Of a DNA stretch of 64,000 nucleotides, positions 33,589 to 43,145 are shown piece after piece. This stretch comes from Proteiniclasticum sp043951855 (lineage in GTDB: Bacteria > Bacillota > Clostridia > Clostridiales > Clostridiaceae), in contig NZ_JBINJW010000013.1 of NCBI RefSeq assembly GCF_043951855.1, forward strand, positions 6,461 through 70,460, in the 5' to 3' direction. A program made the translations under genes and the position numbers. The first letter of the stretch is position 1. Every line of letters starts with the position of its first letter. A model generated the notes under the pieces. The model was given only the letters and a program-made list of their open reading frames with translations. It made no database searches and was not told the origin of the DNA.

Positions 33589-35067
33589 CTATATGTATGA
33601 GTCTAATATATCATAAACCTTGTTCATCTGCTCATACATAATCACATCTTCTTCAATAAATGGAACCCCTTCTCTGATCTTATTGTAGATTTTCGACGTT
33701 TCTTTGCCCAGTTTCACGTCTTCACGGAAATCAATGGCCTGACAGGCTGCAAACGCTTCAATCGACAGTACACGTCTGGTATTTTCAACGATGTCCCTTA
33801 ATTTTCTGGCAGCTGTGTTTCCCATGGATACATGATCCTCCTGATTGGCAGATGATGGAATCGAGTCCACGGATGCCGGATGAGACAGCACCTTGTTCTC
33901 TGAAACCAGAGCTGCCGCACTGTACTGGGAGATCATGAAGCCTGAATTGAGTCCTCCAGACGGTGCCAGAAAGGCTGGCAGGTCATTGAGCTGATAATTC
34001 ACAAGTCTCTCCAGTCTTCTCTCTGAGATGTTCCCAAGTTCACTCACAGCGATGGCGAGATAATCAAACAGAAGGGCCATGGGTTCTCCATGGAAGTTTC
34101 CTCCGGAATAGATTTCGTCTTCGTTCAGAACAATCGGATTATCCGTCACAGCATTCATTTCAATCGTGATCTTGTCCAAGGCATAATCCAGCGTATCTTT
34201 GATGGCTCCATGAACCTGAGGAATACATCGGATGGAATAGGCATCCTGTACTCTGATATCATTCTGCTTCGTAACAAGTGAGGATCCTTCCAGAAGTTCA
34301 AGAATCTCTCTGGCGATGTCCATCTGACCTTTATGGCCTCTCACTTCATGAAGCCTTGCATCAAATGCAGTGGTGATGCTTCTTAGGGCTTCCATGGACA
34401 ATGCTGCAGAGAGATTTGCTGTTTTCAAGGCACGAGAAGCATCATAAAATGCAAGGGCACCTATGGAAGTAAGCGCCTGGGTTCCATTGATCAGGGCAAG
34501 ACCTTCTTTGGCTTCCAGTTCAACTGGGGTGATTCCAGCCCGTTCCATCGCTTCTCTAGAAGGAATTGAATGCCCATTGTATTCAGCTTCTCCTTCTCCG
34601 ATCAGTGTCAGCACCATATGTGCCAGAGGAGCCAGATCCCCTGACGCACCTAAAGAACCTTTTTCCGGTATCACAGGATGCACGCCCTTGTTGAGCATTT
34701 CCTTCAGTGTCTCCACTGTTTCCAGCCGGATGCCTGAGTAGCCTCTTGCCAGTGCGTTGATTCTAAGAAGCATCAGTCCCCGCACCTCTTCGGTCCTCAT
34801 GGGATTCCCGATCCCGCAGGCATGCGAGATGATGAGATTCCTCTGCAGTGTCTTCAGTTCGCTTTTCCCGATCTTCACTTCAGAGAATTTTCCGAATCCC
34901 GTGTTTACGCCGTAGACAGCCTGTGTTCCAGCAGCCGCTTTTTCCAGCATTTTTCTGGACGCCAAGATCCTCTGTCTTGTGTCTCCACTGAGCGTTAGAG
35001 TTTCCTTGTCTCTGGCCACCTTTATAAATTCTTCTATTGTCAGTTTCCCATTTTCTATCGTTATCAT
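33589..35067 (-). CDS. hutH: Histidine ammonia-lyase
   Basis: 492 residues, family length. The MIO-forming Ala-Ser-Gly lies in KGSLGASGDLAPLAHM (about 141-156); other motifs are YGVNTGFGKF and GNFHGEPMALLFDYLA. It converts histidine to urocanate and ammonia. SD AGGAGGTATA precedes the ATG. The 144-base AT-rich leader upstream has no clear operator I can name. Confidence 0.96.
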   Translation of the reverse strand: MITIENGKLTIEEFIKVARDKETLTLSGDTRQRILASRKMLEKAAAGTQAVYGVNTGFGKFSEVKIGKSELKTLQRNLIISHACGIGNPMRTEEVRGLMLLRINALARGYSGIRLETVETLKEMLNKGVHPVIPEKGSLGASGDLAPLAHMVLTLIGEGEAEYNGHSIPSREAMERAGITPVELEAKEGLALINGTQALTSIGALAFYDASRALKTANLSAALSMEALRSITTAFDARLHEVRGHKGQMDIAREILELLEGSSLVTKQNDIRVQDAYSIRCIPQVHGAIKDTLDYALDKITIEMNAVTDNPIVLNEDEIYSGGNFHGEPMALLFDYLAIAVSELGNISERRLERLVNYQLNDLPAFLAPSGGLNSGFMISQYSAAALVSENKVLSHPASVDSIPSSANQEDHVSMGNTAARKLRDIVENTRRVLSIEAFAACQAIDFREDVKLGKETSKIYNKIREGVPFIEEDVIMYEQMNKVYDILDSYI

Positions 35068-35211
35068 ATTATACCTCCTGATAATTCTATAATAATATGA
35101 AATCGTTTAAAATTAAAGTGATGATTGAAAATCTCGTACTATTTACCAGTATTTAAACTTCAAATTTTAGAATTTCTTAATCACTATGTGAATATTCAAA
35201 AATCTCCACCC

Positions 35212-35249
35212 AAAAAATACAGCTGTCACAGTTCTGCAGACAGCTGTAT
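35212..35249 (-). terminator. Terminator after aspS
   Basis: Minus-strand stem ATACAGCTGTC / GACAGCTGTAT with an 11-base loop and TTTTTT tail. It closes the apparent relA-dtd-hemZ-hisS-aspS unit. Confidence 0.92.
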
Positions 35250-35277
35250 CTATACTCTTTCTTATTCAGTCAGAGCT

Positions 35278-37065
35278 CTATTCTTCTGTTTTCTTGACTA
35301 TACCAATTCCTAATTCCATCAGCTGAACTGGATCCACCGTATTTGGCGCTTCGGACATCGGATCATATGCGTTCTGGTTCTTAGGGAATGCGATGACATC
35401 CTTTATGTTGTCCGTACCTGCAAGGAACATGACTAGCCTGTCCATACCAAATGCCAGTCCGCCATGTGGTGGTGGACCATACTTGAAGGCTTCCAGAAGG
35501 AACCCGAATCTCTCCCAGGCTTCTTCTTTACTGAATCCCAGTAAGGAGAACATCTTTTCCTGAAGCTTCGAATCGTGGATTCTGATGGATCCACCACCCA
35601 GTTCCTCACCATTAAGCACCATATCGTATGCCTTGGCTCTGACAGCACCAGGATCTGTCTCCAGCAGGTGGAGATCTTCTTCCATAGGACTTGTGAATGG
35701 ATGGTGAAGTGCTACAAACCTTCCAGCTTCCTCATCTCTTTCAAGCAGCGGGAATTCTGTCACCCATGCGAACTTGAACGCTTCCGCGCCTTCTAGGAGA
35801 TTGTATTTCTTAGCCAGTTCCAGTCTCAGTGCACCCAAGGACTGGAAGACCACTTCATCTTTATCCGCAACGATGAAAATCACATCTCCGGTCTTAGCTT
35901 CTGTTCTTTCAATGACTGCACTGAACTCTTCATCACTGAGGAATTTGGATAAAGGAGACTTCAGGCCTTCTTCCTTCAGCTGAATGTATGCAAGTCCTTT
36001 TGCTCTGTAGGTCTTCACGAACTCTCCCAGACGGTCGATGTCCTTTCTGCCCATGGATGCCCCGCCTGTTAGTGTAATGGCTCTTACACTTCCATTTTGC
36101 TCTATGGCGTTTTTGAACACCGCGAATTCGGAATTCTTTACAAGGTCAGTGAGATTCTTCAGTTCCATTCCAAATCTGAGATCAGGCTTGTCTGATCCGA
36201 ATCTTTCCATGGCGTCTTTGTAGGTGAGTCTTTCAAAAGGAAGTACCACATCCTTATCCAGAACCTCCTTGAACACTCTCTGTACAAGTCTTTCATTGAG
36301 ATCTATGATATCTTCCACACCTATGAAGCTCATTTCGATATCGATCTGAGTGAATTCCGGCTGCCTGTTGGCTCTTAGATCCTCATCTCTGAAACATTTG
36401 GCAATCTGGAAATACTTGTCGAAACCGGAAACCATAAGCAGCTGCTTGAAGATCTGAGGACTTTGCGGCAGTGCGTAAAAGCTTCCAGGATAATTTCTTG
36501 ATGGTACCAGATAATCTCTTGCGCCTTCTGGTGTGCTCTTATTGAGAATCGGTGTCTCCACTTCCAGGAAACCTTCTCCATCCATGAAGTTTCTGATGGA
36601 GATATAGGCTTTGCTTCTGATCTTGAATATTTTCTGCATGTCCGGTCTTCTCAGATCGAGATATCTGTATTTCAGTCTTACACTTTCTGCAGCATCCAGA
36701 TTCTCCTTGATGTAGATTGGTGGCGTCTCGGATTCAGACAGAATTTTAAGCTCCTTGGCAATGAGTTCCACCTGGCCGGTAGGAATGCTGTCATTGACGG
36801 ATTCTCTTCTTTCCACTGTACCTCTTACAAGGATGCAGAATTCATTTCTCAGTCTGTCCGCTTTTTCATATGCTTCCTTGGAGTCTTCTTCTCTGAATAC
36901 AACCTGAAGAATCCCTTCTGTATCTCGGACATCACAGAAAATAAGTGATCCCAGATTTCTTCTCTTTGCTACCCATCCGGTAACGATGACTTCCTGTCCG
37001 ATGAACTTCTCATCCACAAGACCCGCCATATGTGTTCTTCTTGATTGGCCTAACATTTCACCCAT
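35278..37065 (-). CDS. aspS: Aspartyl-tRNA synthetase
   Basis: 595 residues, typical of bacterial AspRS with the GAD insertion. OB-fold anticodon domain (VTGWVAKRRNLGSLIFCDVRD), class II motif 2 (FRDEDLRANRQPEFTQIDIE) and motif 3 (GLAFGMDRLVMFLAG). Whether it is discriminating or also serves Asn-tRNA cannot be settled here. Its SD lies inside the last codons of hisS; the hisS-aspS pair is standard in Firmicutes. No T-box leader is present. Confidence 0.97.
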   Translation of the reverse strand: MGEMLGQSRRTHMAGLVDEKFIGQEVIVTGWVAKRRNLGSLIFCDVRDTEGILQVVFREEDSKEAYEKADRLRNEFCILVRGTVERRESVNDSIPTGQVELIAKELKILSESETPPIYIKENLDAAESVRLKYRYLDLRRPDMQKIFKIRSKAYISIRNFMDGEGFLEVETPILNKSTPEGARDYLVPSRNYPGSFYALPQSPQIFKQLLMVSGFDKYFQIAKCFRDEDLRANRQPEFTQIDIEMSFIGVEDIIDLNERLVQRVFKEVLDKDVVLPFERLTYKDAMERFGSDKPDLRFGMELKNLTDLVKNSEFAVFKNAIEQNGSVRAITLTGGASMGRKDIDRLGEFVKTYRAKGLAYIQLKEEGLKSPLSKFLSDEEFSAVIERTEAKTGDVIFIVADKDEVVFQSLGALRLELAKKYNLLEGAEAFKFAWVTEFPLLERDEEAGRFVALHHPFTSPMEEDLHLLETDPGAVRAKAYDMVLNGEELGGGSIRIHDSKLQEKMFSLLGFSKEEAWERFGFLLEAFKYGPPPHGGLAFGMDRLVMFLAGTDNIKDVIAFPKNQNAYDPMSEAPNTVDPVQLMELGIGIVKKTEE

Positions 37066-37068
37066 TTA

Positions 37069-38322
37069 TCATTCACCTCTTTTTACCATCTGCATGATTT
37101 CTTCAGCAGACAGCTTCACTTCGACTTGTTCACCGCTTTCCATATTCTTCAGGGAAGCTGTATTGTTCGCCAGTTCATCTTCACCAAGAATCATAGTGAA
37201 CCTGGATCCGATTTTATTGGCATATTTCATCTGTGCCTTCAGCTTTTTACCCATGTGGTCAATGTCCACCTTCAGCCCCTTCTTTCGAAGCTGATGTGCA
37301 ACAGAAGCTGCCTTTAAAGCCGCTTCCTCTCCCATGGACGCAATAAAGATGTCAAAACGTACTGGTTCTGGAATCTCCACGCCTTCATCAGCCATGGTCA
37401 TGAGCAGTCTCTCAAGTCCTAACCCGAATCCGACTGCAGGCATCTTCGGACCTCCGATTTCTTCGATCAGATAATCATATCGCCCTCCACCACAGACTGT
37501 AATATCTTTATTGACGATTTCAAAAACCGTTTTGGAATAGTAATCCAGCCCTCTTACGATTCCTTTATCCACTTCATAGGGAATCTCCATGGCTTCAAGA
37601 TACTTTCTGAGTTTTGTGAAGTGGTCATTGCAGTCTTCGCAGATGTGATCCAGAATAAGCGGAGCCTCCTTGACGATCAGCTGACAGCTTTTCTCCTTGC
37701 AGTCCAGAATTCTCATGGGATTCTTATGGAATCTTTCCTTGCATACAGGGCAGAGGTCCTCATAGTGTGGGGTCAGGAACTCTTTGAGCCGCTTATTGTA
37801 GTCTGTTCTGCACTCAGGATGACCGATGGAATTGATCTTCAGTGTCAGTCCATTGATTCCCAGTTCCTCGAAAGCGCTCATAGCGATGGAGATGACTTCG
37901 GCATCTGCAGAAGGCTCCTCACTTCCGAACAGTTCGACACCGAACTGATGGTGCTGCCTGAGCCTTCCCTTCTGTACATTTTCATACCTGAATACAGGTG
38001 TGAAATAATAAAGCTTCGTCGGCTGCGCATCCGCATACATAGACGATTCCACAAATGCTCTTACCGCAGGAGCAGTCCCCTCCGCTTTGAGCGTGATACT
38101 TCGTTCTCCTTTATCAAGAAATGTATACATTTCCTTCTGTACAACGTCCGTGGTTTCACCTACTCCACGTGTGAAAAGCTCTGTGCTTTCAAACATAGGT
38201 GTTCTGATTTCTCTGAACCCGTATTCATGGGCGATCGCTTTCAGATGTTCTTCAATATAATGCCATTTGTACGCTTCCATAGGCAGCATATCTTTGGTAC
38301 CCTTGGGTGCCTGCAAGTCCAT
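37069..38322 (-). CDS. hisS: Histidyl-tRNA synthetase
   Basis: 417 residues. Motif 1 region KGTKDMLPMEAYKWHYIE, HisA signature GIVRGLDYYSKTVFEI, motif 2 FRYENVQKGRLRQHHQFGVE, and motif 3 GFGLGLERLLMTM, followed by the C-terminal anticodon domain. Twelve bases after hemZ, leaving no room for a leader. Confidence 0.97.
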   Translation of the reverse strand: MDLQAPKGTKDMLPMEAYKWHYIEEHLKAIAHEYGFREIRTPMFESTELFTRGVGETTDVVQKEMYTFLDKGERSITLKAEGTAPAVRAFVESSMYADAQPTKLYYFTPVFRYENVQKGRLRQHHQFGVELFGSEEPSADAEVISIAMSAFEELGINGLTLKINSIGHPECRTDYNKRLKEFLTPHYEDLCPVCKERFHKNPMRILDCKEKSCQLIVKEAPLILDHICEDCNDHFTKLRKYLEAMEIPYEVDKGIVRGLDYYSKTVFEIVNKDITVCGGGRYDYLIEEIGGPKMPAVGFGLGLERLLMTMADEGVEIPEPVRFDIFIASMGEEAALKAASVAHQLRKKGLKVDIDHMGKKLKAQMKYANKIGSRFTMILGEDELANNTASLKNMESGEQVEVKLSAEEIMQMVKRGE

Positions 38323-38334
38323 ACTTTCTCCTCC

Positions 38335-39753
38335 TTATTCCATCAGGAACTTCATTTTCTTCTCCATCATTTCCTGAAATCTCTCTGTATAGTCATTAAG
38401 TCCTTTGAAGTTGGCGAAACGTTCGATGACGCCGTCCTTCACTTTTTTCGTTACGCCGTCTGCGCCAACAGCAATGATCGTTTTAACCTCTTCGATCATG
38501 ACCATGTTATAAAGGTTTTCCATTCCTTCTTTCGCATAGCCGACATTCTCTAGATTCCCGACCATGTTCTTCTGCCGGTACATGTAGTACGGCTTCTGTC
38601 CGAGAGATCTTGCCATCTCATCCGTCTTCTGATACATGAGGTTCATTTCATCCTGCCTGGGCAGTGCGTATTTCTTTTCCATCAGAAAGTCTTCGTACAG
38701 TCTGGATGCTCTTTTCAGAGCAAGTCCATGGACCGTGATGCTCTCTGGAGAAAGGTCTCTGACCGCTTCAATGGTTCTCTCCACATCCTGCAGCGATTCT
38801 TCCGGCAGACCAAGAATCATGTCCATATTAATATTATCAAAACCCAGGCTCCTTGCCAAATGAAATATCTCCACAACCTTTTGATGATCATGATTGCGGC
38901 CGATGAGCCTGAGCGTATCGTCATTCATCGTCTGCGGATTGATGGAGATCCTTGTAGTGTGATGTCTTTTCATACTCAGCAGCTTCTCTTTCGTGATGCT
39001 GTCCACTCTACCGGCTTCCACAGTGAACTCCAGGAGGTTTCTGCCACGGACGAAGCAATCATCAATGCACTGCATCATTTCCTCAAATTCGTCCTCTGAG
39101 ACCGCTGTAGGGGTACCTCCACCGAAGTATACATTATTGATCTTCAGCTCTTTGTCATCAATATAGTCTCGAATCTGCATCATTTCCATCTTTAAAAGTT
39201 TCAGATACTCATCTTTATACTGATTGCCCCTGTATACATTGGAGGCGAAAGAACAGTATAAGCACCTGGATGGACAGAAGGGCATCCCTATGTAAATATC
39301 CACAGAGTGCTCCGTGTCCACCTTCTTCAGAAGATCCGATTCCTTCAGGGCCACTTCATAGGCCAGCTCGATCTTTTCACGGTCCGCCAGATATTCTTTC
39401 TGGAGGAAAGCTGTAATTTCTTCCTTCGTCTGGTTCTTTTCAATGAGTTCTCTCACGATCTTCGAGGGGCGGATTCCGATGAGGATGCCCCAGGGAAGGT
39501 GCTTCTCCGTTTTGATTTCCAGCAGCTTAAAAAGCACCCGTCTCATGATGTTCAGATTCCGATCCGGATAGTCATGCACTGTAAGCGTAGCGAAGAAACG
39601 AACCGTGAGCACTTCCTCCTCTACTGTGACAACAATATCGGCTTCTGAAAGATCCGCTTCATCCAGATATTCGATCTTTCCGGCAGGATAAAACAGAGTG
39701 ACTATATGATATACATGATATCGCAGGGAATTGTTGCTTCTAACTTTTATCAT
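38335..39753 (-). CDS. hemZ: Radical SAM coproporphyrinogen dehydrogenase-like protein HemZ
   Basis: 472 residues. An N-terminal extension (about 1-150) precedes the radical SAM core with the [4Fe-4S] motif CPSRCLYC (CxxxCxxC), YFGGGTPTAVS and the MDMILGLPEE segment. HemZ of Bacillus is the anaerobic coproporphyrinogen III oxidase homologue, though some members (HemW-like) only handle heme. Its place before hisS and after an MBL hydrolase and dtd is conserved in Clostridia. Substrate assignment is moderate. Confidence 0.88.
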   Translation of the reverse strand: MIKVRSNNSLRYHVYHIVTLFYPAGKIEYLDEADLSEADIVVTVEEEVLTVRFFATLTVHDYPDRNLNIMRRVLFKLLEIKTEKHLPWGILIGIRPSKIVRELIEKNQTKEEITAFLQKEYLADREKIELAYEVALKESDLLKKVDTEHSVDIYIGMPFCPSRCLYCSFASNVYRGNQYKDEYLKLLKMEMMQIRDYIDDKELKINNVYFGGGTPTAVSEDEFEEMMQCIDDCFVRGRNLLEFTVEAGRVDSITKEKLLSMKRHHTTRISINPQTMNDDTLRLIGRNHDHQKVVEIFHLARSLGFDNINMDMILGLPEESLQDVERTIEAVRDLSPESITVHGLALKRASRLYEDFLMEKKYALPRQDEMNLMYQKTDEMARSLGQKPYYMYRQKNMVGNLENVGYAKEGMENLYNMVMIEEVKTIIAVGADGVTKKVKDGVIERFANFKGLNDYTERFQEMMEKKMKFLME

Positions 39754-39761
39754 CTCTTCCC

Positions 39762-40361
39762 CTATCTTAAATAACCGTTGAAGGACTTTTCCATGCCCAA
39801 GGTCGTTTCAGGACCATGTCCCGGCATGACTCTTGTACTTTCAGGCAGCTTCATGAGTTTTTCCTTGATGGACCTTAATAGCTCTTCCATGTTCCCGCCG
39901 GGAAGATCCGTTCTCCCTACAGAATTCTGGAACAGAACATCTCCTGAAAAAAGAATGCCTTCGATGAGAAAGCTCAGACTCCCCTTGCTATGTCCTGGCG
40001 TTTCCAATATCCTGATCTTCTTTCCTGCAAAACTGAAGTCATCTCCCTCCTTCAGAAAAAAATCGGCTCTTCTCATTTTCCCGAAAGCCATCTTTCTCTG
40101 CTCGATGTATTTCATATCTGTTTCCGAAATATACACAGGAATTTCAAAGGCATCCCGAACCGCATCCACAGCTCCTACATGATCGATATGGCCATGGGTC
40201 AGTAAAATATATTTCAGATTGATGTTCATTTTCCGGAGATGTTTTACCAGTTCTTCCCCTTCATCCCCTGGATCAATGATCAGCGCATCTTTCGAATCAT
40301 CATCGATCACGATGTATGCATTTTCCTGATACGCACCTAAAACAAGTTTATTAATCTGCAT
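39762..40361 (-). CDS. Metallo-beta-lactamase-fold hydrolase (glyoxalase II-like)
   Basis: 199 residues from the ATG at 40361, preceded by GGGAGGACTT; a longer reading overlaps dtd and lacks an SD. The metal motif THGHIDHVGA (HxHxDH), ETPGHSKGSLSF and FSGDVLF, and GHGPETTL are in order. Short members of this family in Clostridia are often linked with dtd and relA. Specific substrate unknown (S-lactoylglutathione is unlikely in Clostridia lacking glutathione). Confidence 0.9.
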   Translation of the reverse strand: MQINKLVLGAYQENAYIVIDDDSKDALIIDPGDEGEELVKHLRKMNINLKYILLTHGHIDHVGAVDAVRDAFEIPVYISETDMKYIEQRKMAFGKMRRADFFLKEGDDFSFAGKKIRILETPGHSKGSLSFLIEGILFSGDVLFQNSVGRTDLPGGNMEELLRSIKEKLMKLPESTRVMPGHGPETTLGMEKSFNGYLR

Positions 40362-40377
40362 AAGTCCTCCCTTCACA

Positions 40378-40827
40378 CTAGAAATTCTTCCTGCTATCCA
40401 GAAGAATTGTAACAGGCCCATCATTTTCGATGAGCACCTTCATCTCCGCTCCGAAAACCCCCGTCTCCGTATGATATCCGCTGTCTCGCAGATTCTTTAC
40501 CAGAGTATCGTAGATTTCTTCCGCCTGTTCCCCCTTGGCAGCCTGAATAAAACTGGGTCTTCTTCCTTTTCTCGCATCACCATATAGGGTGAACTGTGAA
40601 ATCAGAAGAATCTCTCCCTGCACTTCTTGAAGCGCCAGGTTCATTTTTCCTTCCGAATCTTCAAAAACACGAAGCCCTTTCAGCTTTTCTTCGATATAAG
40701 TCATGTCCTCCCGGGTATCATCATCTTTGATCCCCAGAAGGACATTAAACCCCTTACCGATCCTGCCTACAGTTTCTCCATTTACAATTACCTCTGAAGA
40801 TAATACTCTTTGTACAACTGCTCGCAT
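40378..40827 (-). CDS. dtd: D-aminoacyl-tRNA deacylase
   Basis: 149 residues from the ATG at 40827 (AGGTGATAGT before it), the exact family length. MRAVVQRVLSSEVIVNGE, the catalytic LLISQFTLYGDARKGRRPSF (SQxTL motif) and the GPVTILLDS end (NxGPVT-type) are intact. Removes D-amino acids mischarged on tRNA. It is eight bases after relA, the usual relA-dtd pairing. Confidence 0.96.
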   Translation of the reverse strand: MRAVVQRVLSSEVIVNGETVGRIGKGFNVLLGIKDDDTREDMTYIEEKLKGLRVFEDSEGKMNLALQEVQGEILLISQFTLYGDARKGRRPSFIQAAKGEQAEEIYDTLVKNLRDSGYHTETGVFGAEMKVLIENDGPVTILLDSRKNF

Positions 40828-40835
40828 ACTATCAC

Positions 40836-43040
40836 CTACACATTGCCCGTTCGGAACGCATCCGTAACACTGGACAGTTTTCTTAATCTCTTTAGACATT
40901 CTTCCAGCAGATTCACATCTTTGATCAGTAAAGACAGATGGATCACGGCTGATTTATCTTTTCTTGTTTCCACATTCATCGCATTCAGTGGAATTTTCAG
41001 TTCATTCACAAGTGATATGATATCAGACACCAGATTCGGCCTGTCCATGGCATGAATCTGAACCCGCGCACTGTAGAGTTCCTGACTCTCCTTTTCCCAC
41101 TGAACATCCACTATTCGATGGGTCTTGTCGTTCTTCATGGTTTCGATGTTGGAGCAGTCCGCTCTGTGGATACTGATCCCTCTGAAGTTCGTGATGAACC
41201 CGATGATTTCATCTCCAGGCACAGGATTGCAGCATTTTGCGAATCTCACCTGCACATTGCTCATCCCTGAAACCACAACACCGAAATATGACTTTTTCTT
41301 GGCTTTCTCTTTCTTTCTCTGCGCATCAATCATTTTTTCTGCTTCTAGAAGAGAAGCTTTGTTGTCTTCATTGATTTTCGCTTTCTTTTCTTCCTCCAGG
41401 ACATCCTTCAGCGCTGTAACAATCGTGGAAGGAAGCACCTGGCTTGCACCGACAACAACGTAGAGATCATCAATATTGTTCCCGTGGTATCTTCTGATGA
41501 GTTTATCCAGCATTTCTCCCTTTGCGATATCCGCAAAGTTTCTGTCCTGTTTTTTTGCTTCTTTTTCAAGGAGTTCTTTTCCTCTCTGAATATTCTCTTC
41601 TCGCTTCTCTTTCTTGAACCATGCTTTGATCTTCGTCTTTGCCTGATTGGAAGTTGCTATGTTCAACCAGTCGATATTCGGACCCTTTGGTTTTGAGGAA
41701 GTGATGATTTCCACAATTTCTCCGGTGGCGAGTTTATAATCCAGTGTTACCATATTCCCATTGACCTTTGCTCCAATGGTACGATTCCCCACGTCCGTAT
41801 GAATTCTATAGGCAAAATCAATGGGAGTCGCTTTATTCGGAAGATTGATCACTTCCCCTTTTGGCGTAAACACAAAGATTTCATCTCCGAAAAGATCGAT
41901 TTTAAATGCTTCCATAAATTCTTCAGCATCGGATGTTTCCTTCTGCCACTCCAGCATATCTCTGAGCCAGATGAGTTTCTGGTCCATATTATCCTTAGGA
42001 GCTTCCTTGGAAGAACCTGTTTCCTTATATTTCCAATGGGCAGCGATTCCGTATTCTGCAACTCTGTGCATATCATAGGTCCTGATCTGGATTTCAAAAG
42101 GTTTCCCTTGGGGTCCGATCACTGTTGTATGAAGACTCTGATACATATTCGGCTTCGGCATGGCGATATAGTCCTTGAATCTTCCTGGAATCGGTTTGTA
42201 GATGGTGTGAACAATCCCAAGTGCCGCATAGCAGTCCTTGATGGAATCCACCAGCACTCTGATTGCTGTCAGGTCGAAAATCTGATCGATATTCTTGTTC
42301 TGCGCCATCATCTTCTTGTAGATGGAATAGAAATGCTTCGGCCTGCCATCGATGTCACATTCAATACTTGCATTTTTCAGCTTGTCTACAATGTCGTCCA
42401 TGATCATGGAGATATAGGATTCACGTTCCTTTCTCTTCTCAGCGATCTGATTGACCAGATCGTAATACTCGGTAGGATACATATATCGGAAGGCTAGATC
42501 TTCCAGTTCCCATTTGATCCGGAACATCCCTAATCTATGAGCCAGTGGAGCGTAGATATCAAAGGTTTCCTTGGATTTTTCCTTCTGCTTTTCCGGCTGC
42601 ATGTATCTCAGTGTTCTCATATTGTGAAGGCGATCCGCCAGTTTGATCAGAATGACTCTGATGTCCTTTGCCATGGCAAGAAGCATCTTTCTGACATTGT
42701 CAGCCTGCTCTTCTTCCTTGGACTTGTATTTGATCTTACCAAGCTTTGTCACGCCATCCACAAGCTCAGCGATCTCTTCGTTGAAAATCTCGCTGATTTC
42801 TTCATATGTATACTTCGTATCTTCGATGACATCATGAAGAAGCCCGGCTACAACAGTATTCGTATCCATGCCCATATCCACTAAAATGGATGCGACCTCC
42901 ACAGGATGAGTCACATAAGGCTCTCCTGAAATTCTTCTTTGGTCACCATGAGCTTCTGCAGCCAGATTATATGCTTTTATAACAAGTTCCTTGTTAATAT
43001 TGCCTGCTTTATCAATCTTTTTCATTAAATCGTACAGCAT
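40836..43040 (-). CDS. relA: Bifunctional (p)ppGpp synthetase/hydrolase Rel
   Basis: 734 residues. In order: HD hydrolase (HPVEVASILV, LLHDVIEDT), synthetase (KHFYSIYKKM, MYQSLHTTVIGP), TGS (DEIFVFTPKGEVINLP), zinc-finger/RIS region (CCNPVPGDEIIGF) and C-terminal ACT. The stringent-response alarmone enzyme typical of Firmicutes. A separate promoter (43117-43145) and a hairpin at the 5' end of the mRNA precede it, so it is not only read from apt. Confidence 0.97.
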   Translation of the reverse strand: MLYDLMKKIDKAGNINKELVIKAYNLAAEAHGDQRRISGEPYVTHPVEVASILVDMGMDTNTVVAGLLHDVIEDTKYTYEEISEIFNEEIAELVDGVTKLGKIKYKSKEEEQADNVRKMLLAMAKDIRVILIKLADRLHNMRTLRYMQPEKQKEKSKETFDIYAPLAHRLGMFRIKWELEDLAFRYMYPTEYYDLVNQIAEKRKERESYISMIMDDIVDKLKNASIECDIDGRPKHFYSIYKKMMAQNKNIDQIFDLTAIRVLVDSIKDCYAALGIVHTIYKPIPGRFKDYIAMPKPNMYQSLHTTVIGPQGKPFEIQIRTYDMHRVAEYGIAAHWKYKETGSSKEAPKDNMDQKLIWLRDMLEWQKETSDAEEFMEAFKIDLFGDEIFVFTPKGEVINLPNKATPIDFAYRIHTDVGNRTIGAKVNGNMVTLDYKLATGEIVEIITSSKPKGPNIDWLNIATSNQAKTKIKAWFKKEKREENIQRGKELLEKEAKKQDRNFADIAKGEMLDKLIRRYHGNNIDDLYVVVGASQVLPSTIVTALKDVLEEEKKAKINEDNKASLLEAEKMIDAQRKKEKAKKKSYFGVVVSGMSNVQVRFAKCCNPVPGDEIIGFITNFRGISIHRADCSNIETMKNDKTHRIVDVQWEKESQELYSARVQIHAMDRPNLVSDIISLVNELKIPLNAMNVETRKDKSAVIHLSLLIKDVNLLEECLKRLRKLSSVTDAFRTGNV

Positions 43041-43087
43041 TTGTCTTCCTCATTTCCATCACAAATAAACATCTATGAATAACGTAT

Positions 43088-43108
43088 AGGCTGGTATATC
43101 ACCAGCCT
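43088..43108 (-). promoter_or_regulatory. 5'-end hairpin of the relA transcript
   Basis: On the minus strand AGGCTGGT, loop GATAT, ACCAGCCT: an 8-bp perfect stem beginning about 2-3 bases after the predicted transcription start, with no U-run in the sense direction. A 5'-terminal stem of this kind often stabilises mRNA. Confidence 0.55.
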
Positions 43109-43116
43109 TTTCAATC

Positions 43117-43145
43117 ATTATATTTTATCTTTAAAAACTTGTCTA
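43117..43145 (-). promoter_or_regulatory. Predicted relA promoter
   Basis: Minus strand TAGACA (43140-43145), 17-base spacer, TATAAT (43117-43122). The -35 overlaps the apt stop codon. Distance to the relA ATG is about 77 bases. Confidence 0.65.

Noticed and set aside
35068..38335. T-box riboswitch in front of aspS or hisS
   Set aside because: hisS begins 12 bases after hemZ and aspS 3 bases after hisS, leaving no leader.
37621..38553. 310-residue plus-strand open frame opposite hisS and hemZ
   Set aside because: It is antisense to two clear conserved genes, has no recognisable motif, and is rich in residues expected from reverse-frame reading.
41799..42497. 232-residue plus-strand open frame opposite relA
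   Set aside because: Same reason: mirrors a conserved gene and has no motif.
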